From: Puffinus mauretanicus
Lineage: Eukaryota > Chordata > Aves > Procellariiformes > Procellariidae
Direction of reading: 5' to 3'
Assembly (NCBI GenBank): GCA_023333565.1
Contig: JAJKFH010003236.1
Location: 1 to 64,000, forward strand
DNA length: 64,000 bases
Position numbers and translations under genes: made by a program. Of this stretch, positions 1 to 13,599 are shown one piece after another (position 1 is the first letter of the stretch; the number at the start of each line of letters is the position of its first letter). The notes under the pieces are model-generated. The model searched no databases. It was not told where the DNA came from and worked only from the letters and a program-made list of their open reading frames with translations.

Positions 1-3000
1 TCCTAAAGAGCAAAGCTCTCATCAACAACAGTTATCCTGCAGTCCTTTGCCCAGGAACATGCCTTTAGGCAAAGAACATTCTTTACTTGCAAATCTGCCT
101 CCGCGGTTTTTTTCTGTCATCCAGAATTAAACAGTAAGACCTTCTCATTATATTTCTGTTTGGTTTTATGCATAGTCCACAAAAACAACAACAACAAAAA
201 AAAGGATTTGCAAACTGATTCTATGGAGCTTCTGGAGTTTTTATTAGCAAGAGAGAAAAAAGGCAAATTCGCCAAAAGTATAATGGCTAGATGTCTTTCT
301 ATTTCAAAGAATATTCCAGTTCCTAAAAAATTCATAATTCATCCATAGTTGAGTGGTGACAGATGTTTTTACTAATTACTATATTTCTTTACTTTCAGAA
401 GATCAGCTCTTCATAAATACTGAACTGTACTATTACTCGTAAGAGCTTGTTTTCTTGAAAGAGTTTATTAATTCAGTAATCATTTTATGATCAGGAAAAA
501 CATCTGTAATTACTGAAATAAATAAAAAAAGAATGCAAAAGATTCTTCGGTAGCTGCTGTTCTTAGAAAGATACCCAAGGGATTTTTTTAAGCTGAGTCT
601 CCAGATGGGTGCAAAAGTTTGGTCATTTACGGATGTTATCGACTATTTTGTCATAAGCTCCTTCTCCTCTTCCTCCTTGGCCACTACCCTAACTATCCTC
701 TATGAGACCATTGCTGCTATGATCTTTAGTGCTGTTTTTACCAGGTTTGCATAACAGAAGAGCCAGGTAAGGGGTTTGTGCTTCATGTAAGGATGAAGGG
801 CACCTGATAAAGAAATCAGCAAAAGCATCTGTCACCACTCAGGCATAGATAGATTATGCACAGATGCTGCCATGTGCCTTAAGGCCTTGGGCACATATCA
901 GAGAGACTTGCCTGAGTACCTTACCCCCAGATTGATGAGGTGCACAACTGCCATCAGTGTGCAGAATTGAAAGCCTTCTGCTAGGGTTCCTGCTGTCTAG
1001 CAAGACAAACAGGCCTGGGCCAGACGAGGCACTGAGTGTTGTGTTTGCTGTCTTCAAGTTGGAGGAAAACCTCTCTGAAAGTCTGAACGGGGTGAAAACC
1101 AACACACTCGTGGTGAGGTGCTGAAGGTTCCTGGCATAGGCATGACTCGTTAATAACTGTTTCAAGAAAGAAATGAGCTAGGCTAAGGGCAGAAGTATAA
1201 CAGCATGTGTCTTTGTTTTGCACAGTGATCCTGAGGAAGCCAAGGCTGTGTTTTCTTGTACGCAGTAAGGTGATGAGGCACCCCCACTCCAGCTGCACTC
1301 TCTCCTCCCGTACAATGGATATGATGGATGTGGGGTTTTAGGGGAGAACTTAGAAGTATTATATCCAGCAGGTTCACATACATAGGCTATCAGAAATGTT
1401 CCAATAATCTAAATGGTTGGTTTAAGAAAAGGCAGCCTATACAAACTTAGCCTGGACTAAAAGATCATTGTGTTCTTGGCAATTGTATTTCTCCTTAATT
1501 AACCACTCCTGCTTCTCAGCCTTTCTAAAAAAAGAAGGATTTTGTACTCTTCCAGGGATGAGTAGCAATTTATATGAGGTAGCTTTTTTCTACTGTATGA
1601 GTATGAGCCACTTATTTATTTCTTGATAATATTAAAGAAAGTACTAAGGATGAAACAATTTCTGGCTTTTTTCTGGATTAGAAATTACATTGCCTTTCTT
1701 TAAGGAGAAATATCTTTACTGTGTTTAACAGGCAAATTACTGAGGATTTTTTACTGCACTTGAAGGGAAAATATGCTAAAGCCTAATGCATGTAGGACAC
1801 AAAAGGACTTCCAAATACTCAAAGGATTTTTTCTAATTGATTATATTTGACACTCTATAGCATGAGTTATTCTATTGTGTTGTTATGGTAACTTTAACTG
1901 GGTTGCCTATAAAATTGTATTCTCTGATACAGCAGTGGGATGAATTTATCATATTAGACATACTCTGCAAGTTCTATTTACATGTTTACTGTAATAATTT
2001 TTGCCTTAATTTGAATAGTATTTGATTTGCAGTGCCAGAAATTTGTATCAAAGGAAATATATACAAGAAAATATTTCCTCTTTCACTGTTTATGTTACTG
2101 GTTTCTGTAATCTTTATGCAGACACATTTTCCTGTAGAATAAACTCTCCCTATGATAGAATTGTACATAGGATACGTCTACACAGGATTTGCTTCAGTGA
2201 AAGTTTTGAATGAGAAAAATTAAACATAACCATAACAGAACTCTGCCTTGCATTTAATCATTATGCCTTGTAAGGGATACATTCATGTAATGCTTTTTTT
2301 TTTTTTAAATGAGGAGCCAGGATTACAGAATACATACTGCGTTGGCGTATAAAAGCCAAATAAGCATACTTTTCAATGTTTCATAAAGGGTTTAATCAAA
2401 ATGTCACTACTTTGAAAACACAAACGTCTTTGTCCTTTTGACAGCTGTCAGTATAAATCACAAAGGATTTGCTAATTGTTAATACGGGTGTCCTCGATAT
2501 CATACAATTTTAACTGTACAGTAAAGCTAATTAGCTAGAAAAACATTTTCAGCTGTTTATTTTTCTGCTGACATGAATTTTAAAATACATTTCTATTAAG
2601 ATTTTTCTATTAAGAAAACATTGTGTTTTAAATATTTTTATGCCTGTTTTAAAAGTTTCTGTTCTAACACAAGCAAATATTTGAAATCTCACTCTTCACT
2701 GTTAGGTGGAAAGAAAATCAACCAGAAAATACTGGCAAGTACTGTAAATTATATCTGTTTCCCAGCCAGAGCATCTGGTCTTTTGGCAGACACCCTTGGC
2801 AGATCTGTTATGTTGGAGGTTTTGAGTTTCTTTTCCTGAGAATTTTGTTTGGCTTATTTTGCTAAGTGGGAAATGGGCACTGATGTTCCTACTGTGTATG
2901 ATATTTGGGAATCTAATTTTGCCTGAGACCTTCAAGGGGAGGCTCTGTAAGTATGGCTAGTTAAAAAATTACATCATACTGTTTCTTGGGAAATCGGTTT

Positions 3001-4619
3001 TGATGAGAGCATTACATGTGGAAAGTATCTGACTTCTAAGGAATATTCAAATTCTACTTAAACAAAACAAAACAGAACAAGCTACACACAGAATTTCTGT
3101 TTTGGAAGGACCTTTTTTAAAACAAAAAGCTAAAAAATATCTAGAAAGAAGGACAACATTATTTACGGATTAGCCCTATTTATAACAGCTGTTCTTTAGC
3201 TGAAGACTGCTGGTTGGGTACTTTGCAATCTGGCTGGGAGCAAATAATGCATTTGACCTGTAAATTGTTCAGTTTGTTCTAATCATAATCTGTTCATCTA
3301 GTCATAAAACATGACCACACTGATACTGTCACTTGTATTAGTCATGTCTTAGCCCTCAAACTGGCTTCAAGAGGACTAATCATGAAGTAAGGTCATATTC
3401 AAAAGACAGAACTGTCGACTGCAATCCCTCTGAAAATTATTTGTTCATAAATTTCTCAGTGAAATGCTTTTACAAATTAATTTTCTACCCATTTTTAGAA
3501 AGAGTTCTTGAGTATTTTATGTTCAGGATGTATTATTTAGTCTTTGTAGCATGTAGTCGGTTCATTAGGTGTTGACTTGATGAAATTATGAGCAGTTCCT
3601 GCAAGACAGTGTCCACTTCAGTTAGAGGAATGTAAAAGCTTTTAGGAGTTGAGCATAAAGCATGGCAACAAGCTGAGGAAGTCTTATCTCTTTTTCTCTC
3701 TTTTATGATAAAAGAGCAGCATAACTTTTCAGAAGCTGCTGAGTTGTGGCTGAGTTGAATGCCCAGACTCAGACCTAATACTCAGAATTAGGTTCAGCTT
3801 CTTCTGGAAATTAGATCCCTTTACAAACACAGCAAGGGGAGAATCAGAAAGCACAAGAACACAAAAGTTAACAGACCACTTGAAAATCCTGACTATTCTT
3901 TTTCTGTATTTAGTATGTATCCAGTACATCAGATCTAGTATAGCTACTTTTCCCTCAGCTGAGGGTAACAGAAGGATCAGTGGTTGTTGAATCTTTTTGT
4001 TGTTTTTATTTTGATACCTATTACATGACTGTTATATGTCAACTTCACTGCCAAATATTTTGCGTAGCTTGCTGAGTGTTTTCAGTATTTTTATAGCGTT
4101 TTGAATAAAACTACCCATCTTTGCACACAAAAAAGATACTTCACAACCCTTTTTCTAAAAAGAAGCAGTTATCTGAAGGTTTACAGAACTGTAAAAAAGG
4201 ATGCTGAGGAATTGAGCAACTTCACAGATGAGTTTTTCATGATTCACCCGGCTCTAGCAATAGTTTGCCAGCAGTTATGCTGCTCCCCAAGTGTCAGAGT
4301 GGGAAAAGCTGAAGAATAGAGATGTTGTCACCCTGACAGTCTGTCTTTGGGTGTCAAGATTATTTTGTCTACAGAACGGGCTCTCAAAATAACTTGACCC
4401 ATGGAAGACTATAAAAATTTCTTGCCCTGTTTTGTGAGTTCATGGTAGAACAAGATATAAAAATGTCTGTACTCTCTCTGACCACAGGTCTGTCTTGCAT
4501 AATATCCTGTCTTTGATACTAGCTTGCTTATAGAAGATGCTGAAGGGAGCAATATATGCAACGTATGCATGTGCTATTATTTTTGCTGTTATCCTTTCCT
4601 AGCTTCTGGCAATCCATTG
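1..4619. other. Unassigned AT-rich DNA, no gene seen
   Basis: No recognisable coding region, RNA gene or repeat family was found here. Open frames are at most 105 codons, overlap each other on both strands and match no protein I know. A run of 13 T lies at about 2294-2306. The 850-1330 stretch is somewhat richer in G+C than its surroundings but has no clear gene structure. Confidence 0.6.
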
Positions 4620-5885
4620 ACTAGAAGCCAGAATTTGCAATATTAATAACCCCATTTCTTTCATGAATTTACCTAGCTCCCTTTTAATCCCATTTATCAT
4701 TTTGACATCTGCAATTCCTAATGACCTCTGTTAATGTGTTGTGCAAAGAAATACTCATCTTGTTTAAACTTGTCAAATACTTTCAGTTAATACACATTAC
4801 TCACTTTCCATCCATTCATGACTTCATACATCACTGCCATATCCCACAGTTTTTGCTTTTCCACAAAGCTCTAGAAACCTCTTCTTGTGTAGATACCATG
4901 TGATATTTTGCTCATTCCTGTAGTCTATTTTTGCGCCTTCTGTACACTTACAGTATTTTCTTTTAAGAAAGGGAGGAGAGAGAAGCCCAATCAGAACTGT
5001 ATTGGTTATTACAACTTCAGATAGTTTCTCTTATTCTTTGTCAACCTTGTTTGCTTAAGAGTTTTTGCTAAAGGATTTTAGTAGTTGAAGTCTGTTGTGT
5101 TGGATGGATCATGCTTTCCTACGTGTCTGCAAATTCCTCAAAATCTTGTAATGGATTTGTGACTTCTTCCTGCAAAAAAATAAGGAAACCCTCTTCCTCT
5201 GCTATATTTTCCTGGCTTCATATGTTAATTATATTCTTTCCCACAGTTTAAAGAAGTCTGACTAGTCTGTAAATCAACCTTACTCAACTGTAGTTTCTTA
5301 TGGAGCCCTTTATAGAAAATGACCTCATATTTGCCACCTTCTGTTACTCACATACTGATATTTATATAAGAAAGGGGTTGCATAGCACAGGTCGTAAGGT
5401 GATAATTTTATATTAGATTTCTTGGAACTTTTAGGTGAATATGTTTGGGTCTTGCAGTTTGCTGCTATTCACTTTGCTAGTGTGTTCTAAAACCTTTTAT
5501 AATGACACTCATGTTTGAGATGGTACCTCTGACTCATCCTGAATAAGAAATGGCTCTGGTCTGGGAACATCCTTTTGTTCCTCAATAGTTCGTTTTGGTT
5601 TTCTACTGTGACCTTATCACCACTGAATGGTCTTTTTATGTTACAATTAAATATTTACCCCTCTCACTTAGAGGCAGGCATCCAGCCATGTAAGTATTTT
5701 AAAATATGTTATTAGTACTTTTTATGAGTTTAGAAAATTGATCATTGAAATCTCTTTCTTCTTGATTTACTGTGCTTTTGCATATAACCCGAAAAAAATT
5801 CTTAAAACTTCTTTATTTCCCTTAGATGGACACAGGTTCTACTTCTGAAGGACATCCTTTCTTGTTTTAATAACTGCATTTAGCC
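4620..5885 (-). mobile_element. Ancient CR1 LINE fragment (amniote/L3-like), decayed
   Basis: Read on the minus strand, this stretch follows the order of the old CR1 lineage found in turtles, crocodiles and birds. The 3'-proximal segment around 4670-4900 resembles the part that encodes the region before the C-terminus, including the equivalent of GTGTTGTGCAAAGAAATAC. Around 5040-5310 the reverse-transcriptase segment can be followed as far as the TTTATGGAGCCCTTT-like block. Around 5500-5870 the upstream part of ORF2 is recognisable. A large internal deletion seems to lie near 5030. All reading frames are broken by stops, so nothing is coded today. Assignment is by recall of the family consensus; boundaries are approximate. 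Confidence 0.6.
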
Positions 5886-5886
5886 C

Positions 5887-5957
5887 ATTGTATAGACCTT
5901 TTCATGTATTGTACAGACCTTTTCATGCACTGTACAGACTTTTTCATGCATAGTACG
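5887..5957. repeat. 21-bp minisatellite, three units plus a partial
   Basis: Three consecutive 21-bp units (5887-5907, 5908-5928, 5929-5949) share the pattern attgta.agaccttttcatg, with one to three differences between units. A broken fourth copy follows. It directly abuts the end of the ancient CR1. Confidence 0.85.
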
Positions 5958-6026
5958 CTTGTTTTGAGTATCTAGACATTGCCTTTGTTACCTGCAAACA
6001 TTTTACTCTTATATTGCTCATTATGA

Positions 6027-6050
6027 ATTTATTTATTTATTTATTTATTT
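6027..6050. repeat. (ATTT)6 microsatellite
   Basis: Six perfect ATTT units, followed by a short T-rich tail. Confidence 0.95.
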
Positions 6051-6416
6051 TTAACAATATTTCCCCTTTTTGAAATTTAATCCTCCTTACAGGAATTATT
6101 TTACCTATTTCATCTTTCATACATACTATGCTTCTAGTTATGCTCACCTGATTTTAATATAATTCAAAGAAGTAATACCAAAAGAATATGCTCATGTTGT
6201 ATTACTGCCATTATGAACCAAATGGACCATTTTCATATGGGCATTTAACCACTATGATTTGCATTCTTTCAGTCATCTCAGGTCAGTAAGCTTACACATG
6301 GATTTTCAAGTTCTGTTCAAGCAGGATATTCAAGAACTCTGAACTCTGCAAAACTTAATGGTTATTCTCAGCCTCTGTCAAAAACCTGCTTTCACTGAGG
6401 TGTAAGATAGGACCAC
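6051..6416. other. Unassigned DNA between repeats
   Basis: AT-rich sequence with no open frame of note and no recognisable repeat. It ends where the CR1 homology begins, at the block CACCTGGAGTACTGCATCC. Confidence 0.5.
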
Positions 6417-6946
6417 CTATCACCTGGAGTACTGCATCCAGCTCTGGAGCCCTCACACAAGAAAGACATGGACCTGTTGGAGTGGGTCCAGAGGAGGGCC
6501 ACGAAAATGGTCAGGGAGATGGAACGCCTCTCCTATGAAGAAAGGATGAGAGAGTTGGGGTTATTCAGCCTGGAGAAGAGAAGGTTTTGGGGAGACCTTA
6601 TTGCAGCCTTCCAGTACTTAAAGGGGGCTTATAAGAAAGATGGGAACAGATGTTTTAGCAGAGCCTGTTGCGACAGGACAAGGGGGAATAGTTTTAAACT
6701 AAAAGAGGGTAGATTTAGACTAAATACAAGGAAGACATTTTTTACAATGAGAGTGGTGAAACACTGGAACAGGTTGCCCAGAGAGGTGGTAGATGCCCCA
6801 TCCCTGGAAACATTCAAGGTCAGGCTGGAAGGGGCTCTGAGCAACCTGATCTAGTTGAAGATGTCCCTGCCCACGGCAGGGGGGTTGGACTAGATGACCT
6901 TTAAAGGTCCCTTCCAACCCAAACTATTCTATTCTATGATTCTATA
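6417..6946 (+). mobile_element. CR1 LINE, 5'-truncated copy with intact 3' end
   Basis: This is the 3' terminal part of an avian CR1 retrotransposon. It starts inside ORF2 at the codons for HLEYCIQLWSP, runs through the C-terminus of the reverse-transcriptase protein, and has a short 3' UTR containing the family block TTGGACTAGATGACCTTTAAAGG. It ends in the CR1 terminal repeat ATTCTATGATTCTAT. There is no poly(A) tail, as expected for CR1. The 5' truncation is typical of target-primed reverse transcription that stopped early. It is fairly well preserved and so relatively young compared with the ancient CR1 upstream. Confidence 0.96.
6468..6854 (+). pseudogene. CR1 ORF2 C-terminal remnant (reverse transcriptase tail)
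   Basis: An open frame of 128 codons encodes the last part of CR1 ORF2. It includes the conserved blocks [33 protein letters not shown] and [10 protein letters not shown]. The ATG at 6468 is an internal methionine, not a true start. The endonuclease and the catalytic reverse-transcriptase domain are absent because the element is 5'-truncated. It cannot encode a working enzyme; the open frame reflects young age. Confidence 0.9.
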
Positions 6947-9900
6947 CCATCTGCTGAGTTTCAACATTGTATTATTCTGCAAGCAAACTACTTTTCGACT
7001 GGAAATTAGTAACAACTCTGGCTCACAGAATGGCTAGTTGTCTGAGGAAGGTCTGCATTCTCTATTCTGGCACAGATGGGGATCACCTCATCCAGTGTGA
7101 ACAGCCTCTCTGCATGCGTCTGTTACCTGGGCAGAAAAGTCGGTTGGCGTACAGGTAGCTGTGTGTGGGTGGTGTGGTTGTTACTCCCATAGGCAGTGCT
7201 ATGGTATACAGTAACAGCTACTGGTCCTGTAATGAGGACAAGTAGCAGGGAGAAAAAAACATGAACTCAGCTACCTCCCTCTTCCTTTACCACAGCCTGA
7301 CTGGTTTAGTAGGTGCTATCGTGGGAGACAGAAAACACTCCTTGCAATAGAAGCTGTAATTGTGGTTAGGTGGTTGCACTGAGTGGGTCAGATGAATAAG
7401 GGTCCCAGGGCTGTGGAGGATCTTCTACCAGAAAAGCAGCAGAGGAAGAACAGATCCAAAGAGGAGTTTAGGATCAGGAGGTAGGGGCTTAGACTATTTC
7501 CATCCCAAACCTCTTTGAAGTCTTCCAGCTTCGTCCCATAGCCAGAACCTTATTCCAAAACATCTCTAATTCTTTGCAGTTCTTTCTCACACCCTGAATG
7601 ATCACCAACCTTCTTCTCCCTTTCCCACAGAGCTGCAATTCCCTCTGTTGCAGTTTCAATTTTGTAGTCCCAGTCATCCTGGATGCAGCAACACTTATCT
7701 TTACTTGTGCAGGCAAGCAGTAATGTGTGGCTGTTGTGGGGTCATGCGGTTTAGGAACACATCCCTTCTTGTATTATCTGGGAGACCTTTCTTAACTTTT
7801 GATGCTAGCTGCTCAGGTTGGAAAGAGGATGTGCCATATAGCAACTGTCAGTAAACCAGGCATAACAGGTTACTTTCTATATATCATTGACATACTGTTT
7901 TCTCTTTTTGTTTTTTCTCTTATCCTCTGTCCTTATAGGAGGGGCATTATTTACCACTAGAATAATTTCTCATTGAATTTGCCTCAGTTAAACAGCTTTT
8001 GATGTGGATTCTCATACTGAGTGAAGTGGTCATCTACAACACAGAAAATGGAGTTCTTGGGACCTACAATGAATGAGAATTTCCCAGACAGTATATATGA
8101 GAAAGGCTTACTGTGGTCATGTCCTGAGACTGAGGAAAAACACGGTTCAGAAAACAAGCCTTGTTTTTAGAACATTTGCAACATGGAAATACCTAAAGTA
8201 GCAGGCTGCGTGATCAAACCCTTATTACAGAAAAGAAAAAAAAAGATTTAATCTAGGATAGGCCTGTATGGACAATACTTATGCATTTGCTAGCATGAGA
8301 AATGCCTGGAGTTGGATAAGGATATCCACTGCAGGATAGCATACACAGGTTTAATAGCAGCCAATTCAGATACCGACAGTATAGAGGTGCAATAGGGCTT
8401 AGAGCAGACTGTGGAATTATCTGAGCAGCAGCATGACTGGTGGATAGTTTGGTCAGTCTGGTCCATGCTACAGGACCAAGTGGTGACTGGACCCAATATA
8501 GTAAAGCAGTCTCAGATCCGTAGGAATGGCACTGCAGTTACAGCAATATTGGGATTTTTCTGTATTTAGGTCAACAGCTTCTTGATTGTTCTTGGTGCTT
8601 GGGAATCATAAACAACAATTTCCTTGGTAATTTGGCAGCATGGGTTCTGTCGAGAAAAGCATTACATTGGCATTGATATAAGCTCTATGCCAACTTCCTA
8701 GGTAGAAATGGCCTCTGTAAGTAAGTGGAGCTGATAAGTCAAAGTGTAAGATTAATGCATTGATCCAGGAGCTTACTCATATTGCCCAGCTGGATCACCT
8801 AATCAGCTGCTGGTGTACGCACAATCTGTTTGCAAAAGAGGTGCTCTTACTTGCCTTGAACTTTACCAGAGATTAATCCTTGCTTAGGATCAGTTTATAG
8901 CTTTTGCAACTCCTTTTCAGGAGTTTGGGTGATGCATTAGAGCTTGCATAGCCCACTTCTCTCTCTCTGTCAGGAGGCAATCTTTGATTCGTTTACTTAT
9001 CTCCCCTAAAAAAATATTAAACTGATAATATCTTTCCAGGGAGTTTAACATCTTCACTTACTAGCTATTCACCTAGAAGCACAGAAATTGCTGATCTTAT
9101 CAAAGGATATGCTGGAACTTATTAAGCAGGTAGCCCAGAGAATTTTTTCAGTTCATTGTTAGAGGAGCTGGAGGATAATAGTGCCTTTACTTCCTCTAGA
9201 GGAAGCAAAAGGCTTGCACATTAGAAAAGAACCTGCTGTATTCATCACCGTGTGATCTATGCCACACAGATTACCTTCTTTGCTCAATAAACTGGAATTA
9301 GGTCATTCTTTTTTACACAGTTAAGAAAAAGCAGTATTGAAAGTAATCAAGGTCTGCAATACAAAGGACATCCTTCATCTAAGACAACTGTGAGAAAAAA
9401 ATCCTGACCTCTCCCCACCCCAAAAAGCTAGTGTACTGATCTTACTGTGGAATATGTGAAGTTATAAATTGTAGTCACCAATTTGCCAGATAAGACTGAG
9501 TTGCATAAAATGAATTGAAATAGCCTGGAGATATGCACCAGAGAATTGTCTTGCTATTGGGAAATCAGTTTAAGGCTTTCAGAGCTGAGATACCAACCAT
9601 TAATTTGTCAGTGCTGACCCTGCCAGAGGCAAGATCGTGAGAGAAGTATGCACTCCAGCCAGTCTCTGCTGCACCTGAGCTATCAGCTATGGCAGCGTTC
9701 AGGGTAAAGCCTCTCTGACCCAATCTTGATAATATCAAAGAATCAGAGTCAGATTAAATTAGTTTCATTTCCTAGCTTGTGACAGATATTTAACATCTGA
9801 AAATTGAGATAGTTAACCCACACCCGCCTTTAACATACCTGTTTTAACATTTTTGGTAAGTGAAGACTAAATATTCCCTTTTCAAAGCATTTGATAGAGC

Positions 9901-10379
9901 TCACAGATTCTAGACATCTCTTTTTGTCTGACCCACTTGCTTGGTAGACTCACTGATCATTCTTGTGATTGTTCTCTTTTATTTCTGTTCAAGAAAGACA
10001 ATGAATTAAAAAAAAAAAAAAAAGGAGGAAACCCCCCTGGAAAATCTCTTTATTCAAAGTTATGACTCCTTACATATAGCTGCTGATAACAGATGCAGCT
10101 ATCTCAGCATAGAAGTAGCATTCTAGAAAATAGTTCTAACAAAATAAAGTGTTTTGCTTAATCATAAATCATATGTTCCTTTGATTTCCAAGTGTTTTCA
10201 AAGGAATGAAAATGGAATATGTAAAAAAAGTAATTTCAAAGTGAAAAGTCAACGTGTTTTTATTGAAAAAATAATCAAAAACAAATAATTATTTCTTATT
10301 TTTTTTTGTTCTCCTTTTGTCTGGGAATCAATCTTGCACATTTTTATGAAAACAAAAGGAATTGTAGAAACTTTTTGGT
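6947..10379. other. Unassigned DNA, no gene seen
   Basis: About 3.4 kb without a recognisable gene. 7000-9350 is less AT-rich than the surroundings and has short broken frames on both strands, which could be decayed retroposed or viral sequence, but I could not place it in a family. A 16-base A run at 10008-10023 may mark an old retroposed insertion or be simple sequence. Confidence 0.5.
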
Positions 10380-10530
10380 TGCACTCATTCTGTATCTGTA
10401 TCATCTGTATCATGTCTATCAAGTATATAAAGTATATCATGTAAATAATCTGTATTGTCTATATCATCTATATCTATATCTAAATCTTATTCTAGATAGA
10501 TAGTTAACACACTGCTATCTATCTATTGCT
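10380..10530. repeat. Degenerate TATC/ATCTGT-type simple repeat
   Basis: Many near-repeats of TATC, ATCTGTATC and CTATATC are mixed with AAGTATATAA blocks, ending in ATCTATCTAT near 10530. Three TTTCTG units follow at 10547-10564. The short open frames overlapping it only reflect the repeat. Confidence 0.75.
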
Positions 10531-13500
10531 AGAAAGCAGAACTTTGTTTCTGTTTCTGTTTCTGCTTCTATTAACCACTCAAATTACCAAATGTGCTGCT
10601 TTTTTTTTTCGTGTTGCCATAAAGAGAGGCTCTTAGTAGGTTTTGCTCCGAACAGCTTAGCCACAAGGGCTAACACAAAAATCAGTTCTGTTAATCCTAA
10701 TCAAGACATATCCTGAACAGAGATATTGGGATTTGCCACAAACCTTTATAAAATTTTCATTTACCCTTTGTGATGCAGACAAAATTCTTGCTGTCGTCAG
10801 CCTTTCTGTCTGGTCATATATTAGATATGAGATTTTTTTTTTAATGCAGAACAAACACTTACTCTCTTATAAATCATTCTGTGAAGTTCCAGCCCAGATC
10901 CCATATTAAAAACTATGTGTATTTTCTTTCACTCTGCCTATCATCAGGCAACATCAAGTTTCAGGAGTGTGCCTGAAAAGCATTTCCGAGGTCAAAGAAG
11001 TACTGATCTCCGCATTCCAGGTAGCTTGTCTCAATTTGCACCAGACCCAAGCTCAAAGTACAGCAGTATTTCAAATGGGCCAATGGCTTTGGGCACCACA
11101 GTGACAGGACTATGCTTTTAGTATTTTTAAGATTGCTACCCTTTGGAATTTTATGACATTCATAAATGAGTCTTTATGATCATTTAATGACCCCACAGTT
11201 GCTGTTTAATGGGACAAGAAGAATTGTATAAAAGTCTATTATTAGTGTATTAATTCTACATACCTCAGAACATATCCGTTCCATTTGATTTCAGACACTT
11301 GGCGACTTTTCAATAAACCAGCAGCCATGTTTCAGATAAATGAGAGAGCATGCTCTGCACAAGCAACTGATAATGAGATGTATAAAACCACTACATTCAC
11401 TCAGAAACAAGTGCATGAAACAGGATCCTACTCAAAATAGTGAGCATTGCCTTTTTCAATTAGCATTTTCTTCTTAGTGTAGTTATGCTGTAGTTATGCT
11501 GATCACTGCATTAAAAAACAGAGATAACCAAACCATGCTGGAATTTAGTAATAGATCTTAAGCTCTGGAAGGAAGAGTGCACAGCTCCAAAATGAGACTA
11601 AATTAGTCTGGATTTGCTATTGCAGCCGGATGGCTTCTGCTGCCCAGGTTTATTTGCTTCTCACTAGTTAAGACATGCCCTTGTTGTGTTGTTGACGGCA
11701 GAAAAGACAAACATAAATGTATCTCAGTAGTAAAATCAATTTCTTGATTGAACGGGAGGGCTAAGTGGCCACTCATATCTACGTAAAAGCCTGAAAGCAC
11801 ACTTCTTCTTTTCATCTGTATCTCAGGAACAAAAGAACGTGGCTCTAAGATTATAAATTGACTGAACTCTGTGATGTAATAAGGCTTAATCAGCACTTAC
11901 TATCTACAATTTAGTCTGAACAAATTCGAGTTGTTAGAATTGCTTTCACTGTAGTTAAATCTCACCACCTCAGATGAACTGAAATTAGACTCATATTGCC
12001 CAGAAAACAACAACTTTATTCTGAAATGTATTGAAAAAATGAAATTAAAATTAAATCTTAAGCAAACCATTCTCTTGTGGTAGCTTTTTTTTCTCTGTTA
12101 TACAAGTCTCCTCAAAATATCATCCTAAAGGCCAAAGTTGGTTTTTATATATTTTGAAACCTTGTCACTTGTTTTTTGTGATAACTCATGAACATGAGGA
12201 ACTGAAGTGGACTAGAACCTTATTGGTTACAAAAAACTAAACTTCCTATCTTCTACGAAAATGTGTTAACATGCAGTTAATCTTGCACTGGTTCAAAAAA
12301 TCAGGATGTGATCATTTCACTGAATTTCATGAGAGGAATGTAACTAGGAAACTTACCGCATTAATAAAGAAGTACGTCTTTACATCTTCCAGTTCCCACA
12401 GAAGTTTTCTAAATTACCTGACAAATGGAGTGGTTTTTTTTTTAAGTAATGTTCCACTTGAATCAAACAAAAAGCTATGTACCCATAAGGAAAGCATAGG
12501 ATGTCAAGAAAAGTTGAAGTGGCCAAAAAAGATTTCAGAATGATTGTTGTTATTAATTTTTTTACACATATTAAATATCAAGGTTTAATATTATTAGCTA
12601 GAATACAAAAAGAAAATCTTCATAACATCATAAATTTTTGTCGACCTGAGAACATTTGTACAATTTTTTGCCTTGTTTGTATTTTGCCTAATTTATTGGT
12701 ACTTTTTGGTAGGTAAATGTACTTTAGCTAATTGTACTTTTTATATTTCTACTACAAATACTATGTCTACCATTTTTATAAGCCTATTGTTTCAAGTTCA
12801 AAACAAACAAAACAAGGAAAATTTAGATTCAAATGAAAGCTTACTTTATGCCACATGAGAATGTTCACAGGTATCTTCATTTTCTAAATGTGGACAAAAA
12901 AAGAGCAGTGAAGATTAGGACTTCCAGTAAAGTGAATGTCATCGGAGTATGCAGTCCTGAGACCTAGATATTTAACACTTATCACAGTATGGAGTGAGAG
13001 CACCACCTAACTGCTTTGCTATACCAGTTAGATTATAACAGGTTTAGCTCATTGATTTTTAAGGAGACACCAAAGCACTATGATCACACAGTTGAACTTC
13101 TGTACTGCTCCTGAACCTCACCTGAACACTTCTACAAAAATCTATAGGGTTGTGGGGGTTTTGGTTTTCATTTTGTTTTGGGATTTTTTGAGGAGCTATA
13201 AAGTTTTTAAAAAAGATATGTGTTTTAATGTACAGACTGGCGGTAATGGGGAATGTAATTCATCCTTATACACTATAAACAGACACACACAAATACTCAT
13301 ATATATCACTAGCTTTTCCAAATCTTCACCCTTTATATTTGTTAGTGCTCATCTGCTGGATCCAAGCATCCAGCTTGGAAGTTTCTGTCCTCCAGAAACT
13401 TCTCTTATGTGGATGCATATAAACTCTACCCAGCTGCTCTCAACTTTTTTTTTGATTTGTTGAACTGATTGACTTTAAAATTTCTCTTGTCAGGTAATCT

Positions 13501-13599
13501 GAGCATTTTGACAATATTCAGAACTCTTTTATGAATCCACAGATATTAATCACCACATTTCTTTAAGTGTCAACATCAGAAAGAACACGGACTTCTAAT
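10531..13599. other. Unassigned DNA, no gene seen
   Basis: No gene or repeat family was recognised. An 11-bp perfect tandem duplication (TGTAGTTATGC) lies at 11478-11499. A short open frame around 10945-11020 happens to sit between an AG and a GT dinucleotide, but the signals are weak. 12000-13500 is very AT-rich. Confidence 0.5.

Noticed and set aside
13080..13463. 127-codon plus-strand open frame
   Set aside because: AT-rich, low-complexity translation with no motif; it lies just upstream of an ancient CR1 on the other strand.
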